NCBI GenBank assembly: GCA_942492025.1
Contig: CALODJ010000008.1
Location: 434,001-498,000, forward strand
From: JABDQW01 sp942492025
Lineage (GTDB): Bacteria > Pseudomonadota > Gammaproteobacteria > SZUA-229
Length of the DNA stretch: 64,000 bases
Direction: 5' to 3'
Positions 61,066-64,000 of this stretch are shown piece after piece. Numbering within the stretch: position 1 is the first letter of the stretch; the number at the start of each line of letters is the position of its first letter. A program made the translations under genes and the position numbers. The notes under the pieces were generated by a model. It saw only the letters and a program-made list of their open reading frames with translations, searched no databases and had not been told where the DNA came from.

Positions 61066-61644
61066 ATGAAAACACCCCACATCCGTATCTGTGTGCTCCT
61101 GATTATGGCCTTTTCTCTGGCCAGCACGGCAACGCGGGCCGCGAAGATAAGCGCGCAGAAAAACGAGGCCAGCGGCCTGTATTCATGGGTCGCCGAGAGC
61201 CAGGGTTTCAGTATTGAACTGATCCAGTTGCTGCCGGATTTTATTCGTGCGATCTATATGTCACACGACTTCCCTGCAACAGAAGTCGATGATATTGCCA
61301 GTTACTGTGTTTTTGGTACCGTAATCAAAAACACCTCTCAGCAGCCACTGGATTATGATGTCGCCAACTGGTACTACACCGACAACAATGGCAAGAACCA
61401 TCCGGTCAAAACAAAATCCGAATGGCTCGAACAATGGCGCAAAGCCGGCGTCACTTTTTCCTGGACACTACTTCCCGACAAGGGAACATTCTATGAGGGC
61501 GACTGGCAGCAGGGTTTTACCACGATCAAGCTGCCACGCGAAAGCGAGTTTAGCCTGACCTACAAATGGTCGATCAACGGTACTGAACATACTGACATCT
61601 TCGAGGGCCTGCGCTGTGCACCTGAACAATTATCCGATCAATAA
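61066..61644 (+). CDS. exported protein of unknown function
   Basis: A 192-residue protein with a signal peptide (MKTPHIRICVLLIMAFSL, cleavage near TRA-AK). I do not recognise the family. The mature part appears beta-rich, with two Cys (ASYCVFGTVIK and GLRCAPEQ) that could form a disulfide. The start at 61066 is taken because it gives a clean signal peptide; the longer frame overlaps hvfC. It overlaps the downstream TlpA gene by 29 bp, so the two are coupled. Confidence 0.72.
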   Translation: MKTPHIRICVLLIMAFSLASTATRAAKISAQKNEASGLYSWVAESQGFSIELIQLLPDFIRAIYMSHDFPATEVDDIASYCVFGTVIKNTSQQPLDYDVANWYYTDNNGKNHPVKTKSEWLEQWRKAGVTFSWTLLPDKGTFYEGDWQQGFTTIKLPRESEFSLTYKWSINGTEHTDIFEGLRCAPEQLSDQ

Positions 61645-62182
61645 ACGCATTTTCGTGGTGCTACTGTCACTACTCCTGGGCCTGCCGTCGCTGAATGCCT
61701 ATGCCGCATGGGACGAGCAGCCCAAACTGGGTCATAACCTGACGCAAGTGCGCAAACCGGTGCCGGCTCCTGCCTTCACGCTGGAAGACATGGATGAAGA
61801 ACCACACAGCCTCAAAGATCTGCGTGGCAAGGTGGTGCTGCTGAACTTCTGGGCAACGTGGTGCCCACCGTGCCGGCGCGAGATGCCTTCAATGGAAAGG
61901 CTCTACCAGAAGTTAAATGGCGAAGACTTTACCGTGATCGCAGTCAACCAGATGGAAGACGGTGATCATGTGTTTGCCTACATAGGACAGCTCGATGTCG
62001 ACCCAAGCTTCACCATTCTGTTCGACAAGGACAGCAAGGTGTCCAACAGCTTCAGGGTCAACGGCCTGCCGACAACCTACCTTCTCGACAAACAGGGCAA
62101 TATTCGTTACCGCGCCATCGGCGGTCGCGAATTCGATCATCCCGAGGTCGAAAAACAGATCAGGCAGTTGATGCAGGAGTAG
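61616..62182 (+). CDS. TlpA-family periplasmic thioredoxin-like protein
   Basis: A 188-residue membrane-anchored or secreted thiol-disulfide protein. A hydrophobic N-terminus (RIFVVLLSLLLGLPSLNAYA) is followed by a thioredoxin fold with active site WATWCPPCRREMPSM and the cis-Pro loop NGLPTTYLLD. The start is a GTG at 61616 with GAGGG 8 nt upstream, inside the preceding gene. It could keep cysteines reduced in the periplasm, either for the metallophore or for cytochrome c and Sox proteins. Confidence 0.9.
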   Translation: MHLNNYPINKRIFVVLLSLLLGLPSLNAYAAWDEQPKLGHNLTQVRKPVPAPAFTLEDMDEEPHSLKDLRGKVVLLNFWATWCPPCRREMPSMERLYQKLNGEDFTVIAVNQMEDGDHVFAYIGQLDVDPSFTILFDKDSKVSNSFRVNGLPTTYLLDKQGNIRYRAIGGREFDHPEVEKQIRQLMQE

Positions 62183-62580
62183 ACTGGAGCAACAATCGCT
62201 GATGTGCAATTACCCCGAGATACCCTTCCCATACAGGCCTGACCGGCTCATACAGAACACGATACAGAAAGTTTTCTCTCACATGCGTATATGTTACGTT
62301 GTCTGTTGATGGAATCGATGAGATCGACCGTAGGGTGCGCCATGCGCACCGAAACCAGTACAATTGAGCACATTCCTGTCTCACGGCGCGCACAGCGCAC
62401 CCTGCAATTTCAAACTTTATCTCGCAAAGACGCAAGGACCGCAAAATTAGTTAAAACAATGATTCTGTTGAAGTCACTTTATCATCACAACATCCTGGCG
62501 TTCTCAGCGCCTTTGCAAGAAAAATAACTTACATCGGCCATTAACGACGACGTGATGCACCCAGTACGTATCAATACCTG
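62183..62580. other. repeat-rich intergenic region
   Basis: A 398-bp gap without a gene. It contains a palindromic element (62330-62405) and then a 'tctcgcaaagacgcaagg' stretch near 62420. An inverted counterpart, 'gcgcctttgcaag', lies near 62507-62519. The two halves could be ends of another short element. No clear promoter for the ABC transporter was identified. Confidence 0.45.
62330..62405. repeat. REP-like palindromic element (gtagggtgcgc type)
   Basis: A third copy of the family at 42456-42531 and 44507-44575, with arms GTAGGGTGCGCCATGCGCACC and an imperfect complement ending at 62405. A shared 'gttgatggaat' stretch precedes both this copy and the one at 42456. Confidence 0.8.
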
Positions 62581-63462
62581 ATGACACATCTGCTCGAAGC
62601 GATTGATCTGGTCAAAACCTTTCCCGGAGTGCGTGCCGTCGACGGCGTCAGCTTTGAAGTGCAACGGGGCCAGTGCTTTGGTCTGCTCGGGCCCAACGGC
62701 GCCGGTAAAACCACAACCATGGAGATGCTCGAAGGCATTTCGCAACCACGATCAGGACAAATCCTCTATCAAGGTCGTATACTCGACAGAAGTTTCCGCG
62801 AGGAAATCGGTATCCAGTTCCAGAGCACCGCCTTACAGGATTACCAGACCGTAGGTGAATCATTGAACATGTTTTCAAGCCTGTATCGCCAATCAGCCGA
62901 TATCGATGAATTGATCGGGCTGTGCAACCTCGAGGACATACTCGATCGTGACACCCGAAAACTCTCGGGTGGCCAGCGTCAACGCCTGTTGCTGGCGATC
63001 GCACTGGTCAATAACCCCAGACTGGTGTTTCTCGATGAACCGACCACTGGTCTGGACCCGCAGGCCCGGCGCAACTTCTGGGGCCTGATCGAGATGGTGT
63101 TGCAACGCGGTAAGACGGTGGTGATGACAACCCACTACATGGAAGAAGCACAGCGTTTGTGTGACGAAATCGTGATCGTCGACCAGGGCCGTATCATTGC
63201 CAGCGGCGAACCCCTGACCCTCGTCAGGGACCACTTGCCCGCCGTCATCGCACGCCTGCCCGCAAACGCCTGGCCAGAAAATCTGCGCCTGCCCGAGAAC
63301 AGCGAACTGCGCAACGGTTTCATCGAAATTTTTGCCGATGAAGAACACCTGCTGCTGGACCAACTCGAGCGTTCGGGTGCCAATCTCGGTGAGCTCAAAA
63401 TCGAGGCACCGAACCTGGAAGACCTGTTCCTCAAACTCACTGGTCATGACTTGCGAAGTTAG
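62581..63462 (+). CDS. ABC transporter ATP-binding protein (ABC-2 type exporter)
   Basis: A 293-residue ATPase. Walker A is GPNGAGKTTTMEML, the Q-loop is IGIQFQSTALQ, the signature is KLSGGQRQRLLLAIAL, and Walker B is LVFLDEPTTGLDPQ. The H-loop lies in VVMTTHYMEEAQ. A C-terminal extension after residue 215 is typical of DrrA/CcmA-type exporters. It pairs with the permease that begins at 63566. The substrate is not predictable. Confidence 0.93.
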   Translation: MTHLLEAIDLVKTFPGVRAVDGVSFEVQRGQCFGLLGPNGAGKTTTMEMLEGISQPRSGQILYQGRILDRSFREEIGIQFQSTALQDYQTVGESLNMFSSLYRQSADIDELIGLCNLEDILDRDTRKLSGGQRQRLLLAIALVNNPRLVFLDEPTTGLDPQARRNFWGLIEMVLQRGKTVVMTTHYMEEAQRLCDEIVIVDQGRIIASGEPLTLVRDHLPAVIARLPANAWPENLRLPENSELRNGFIEIFADEEHLLLDQLERSGANLGELKIEAPNLEDLFLKLTGHDLRS

Positions 63463-63565
63463 CAACAGCATCATCTCATGAGTTTATTCCGCTTTGCTCC
63501 ACGCCGTCGTTCCTGCGCGTTTCCAGCAGGAACCATTCCACAAATGAGATAACAAACATCAAATC

Positions 63566-64000
63566 ATGTGGCAACGCATCCTGGCAATACTGCGCGCACG
63601 CAATCGCGAGTTCTACCGCGATCGCGCCGGTCTGGGCTGGAACATCATCATGCCGGTCGTGTTTGTGTTCGGCTTCGCGTTGATATTCAGCGGCGAGCCT
63701 CAGGACATGTTCAAGGTCGGTATCCTGACGAAACAGCAAGCGGTAACAAAGACAGCATCACCCTTCATTAACACCCAACATATCGACTTCATCAAAATGG
63801 ACAACGTTGAAGATGCGATCACCAAGGTCGATCGCCACCAGCTCGACCTATTGCTGGATACCACAGAGTCGCACCGTTACTGGGTTAATGAGCATTCACA
63901 AAAAGGCTATCTGTCCGAGCGCCTGATGCTGGCAGCCTATACCGAGGCAGGAGGCCCGCCACCGCAGCGGCAAACGGTCAGCGGACAGGCGCTGCGCTAT
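63566..64000 (+). CDS. ABC-2 type transporter permease, N-terminal part
   Basis: This frame begins MWQRILAILRARNREFYRDR and stays open for 145 codons to the window edge, so the gene is truncated by the window, not by mutation. A membrane helix (GWNIIMPVVFVFGFALIFSG) is followed by an extracytoplasmic domain, as in YhaP/DrrB-type permeases. It lies about 100 bp after the ATPase gene. The substrate is unknown. Confidence 0.85.
   Translation, partial: MWQRILAILRARNREFYRDRAGLGWNIIMPVVFVFGFALIFSGEPQDMFKVGILTKQQAVTKTASPFINTQHIDFIKMDNVEDAITKVDRHQLDLLLDTTESHRYWVNEHSQKGYLSERLMLAAYTEAGGPPPQRQTVSGQALRY

Overview
The window reads as ordinary, gene-dense gammaproteobacterial chromosome. Gene order and protein families (lptF/lptG, holC-valS, ilvBHC-pssA-leuA, yebC-ruvCAB-ybgC-tolQRAB-pal-cpoB-queE-queC-tRNA-Lys, rsxABCDGE-nth) are typical of that class. 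A soxXYZA operon, a TusA-like carrier and a TlpA-type thioredoxin suggest a sulfur-oxidising bacterium, perhaps Chromatiales- or Sedimenticola-like. That placement is inference from gene content. No 16S gene, prophage, CRISPR array or complete insertion sequence was seen.

Layout. 1-2.4 kb: a histone-H1-like Lys/Ala repeat protein, an AT-rich gap and a TraF-like outer-membrane protein. 2.5-7.9 kb: an RDD protein, LPS-export permeases LptG/LptF, and divergently pepA, holC and a hypothetical gene. 7.9-14.8 kb: valS, a hypothetical gene, prfC, rimI and a family-4 uracil-DNA glycosylase. 14.8-21.0 kb (minus strand): branched-chain amino-acid genes ilvB, ilvH, ilvC, pssA and leuA. 21.3-26.0 kb: an exported protein of unknown function, a FadL-type porin, a TusA-like protein and a BepA-like protease. 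26.2-28.5 kb: soxXYZA with a recognisable promoter and terminator. 28.5-41.5 kb (minus strand): a long co-directional block from fmdB-aspS through ruv and tol-pal to queC and tRNA-Lys. 41.5-48.6 kb: an SDR, a small cytochrome c, a MerR regulator with an unknown partner, a methyltransferase and clpB with a sigma-32-type promoter. 48.8-56.6 kb: an LpxR-like protein, rsxABCDGE, nth and a DUF1841 gene. 56.6-62.2 kb: a RiPP metallophore-type cluster. 62.5 kb to the end: an ABC-2 exporter whose permease runs off the edge.

Two things stand out. The first is the cluster at 56.7-61.0 kb: an exported precursor with eight EGKCG motifs (HvfA type), a DoxX membrane protein, an MNIO/DUF692 enzyme (HvfB) and its DUF2063 partner (HvfC). 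An unexpected FMN-dependent glutamate-synthase-like protein lies between precursor and DoxX, and it seems to lack an AUG start for its membrane-anchored N-terminus. An exported unknown and a TlpA thioredoxin follow.

The second is a family of small non-autonomous elements. Three full copies of about 248 bp (one enlarged by a nested palindrome), one 83-bp internally deleted copy and several solo ends share the terminus CCCGCATTTCTCACCAGG. They are flanked by 4-bp YTAR-type repeats such as CTAG/CTAG and TTAG/TTAG, as left by IS5-group transposases. A second family of similar design (142 bp, TTAG flanks) sits downstream of the BepA-like gene. In two cases the flanking YTAG supplies the TAG stop codon of the neighbouring gene, and one copy separates a MerR-type promoter from its merR gene.
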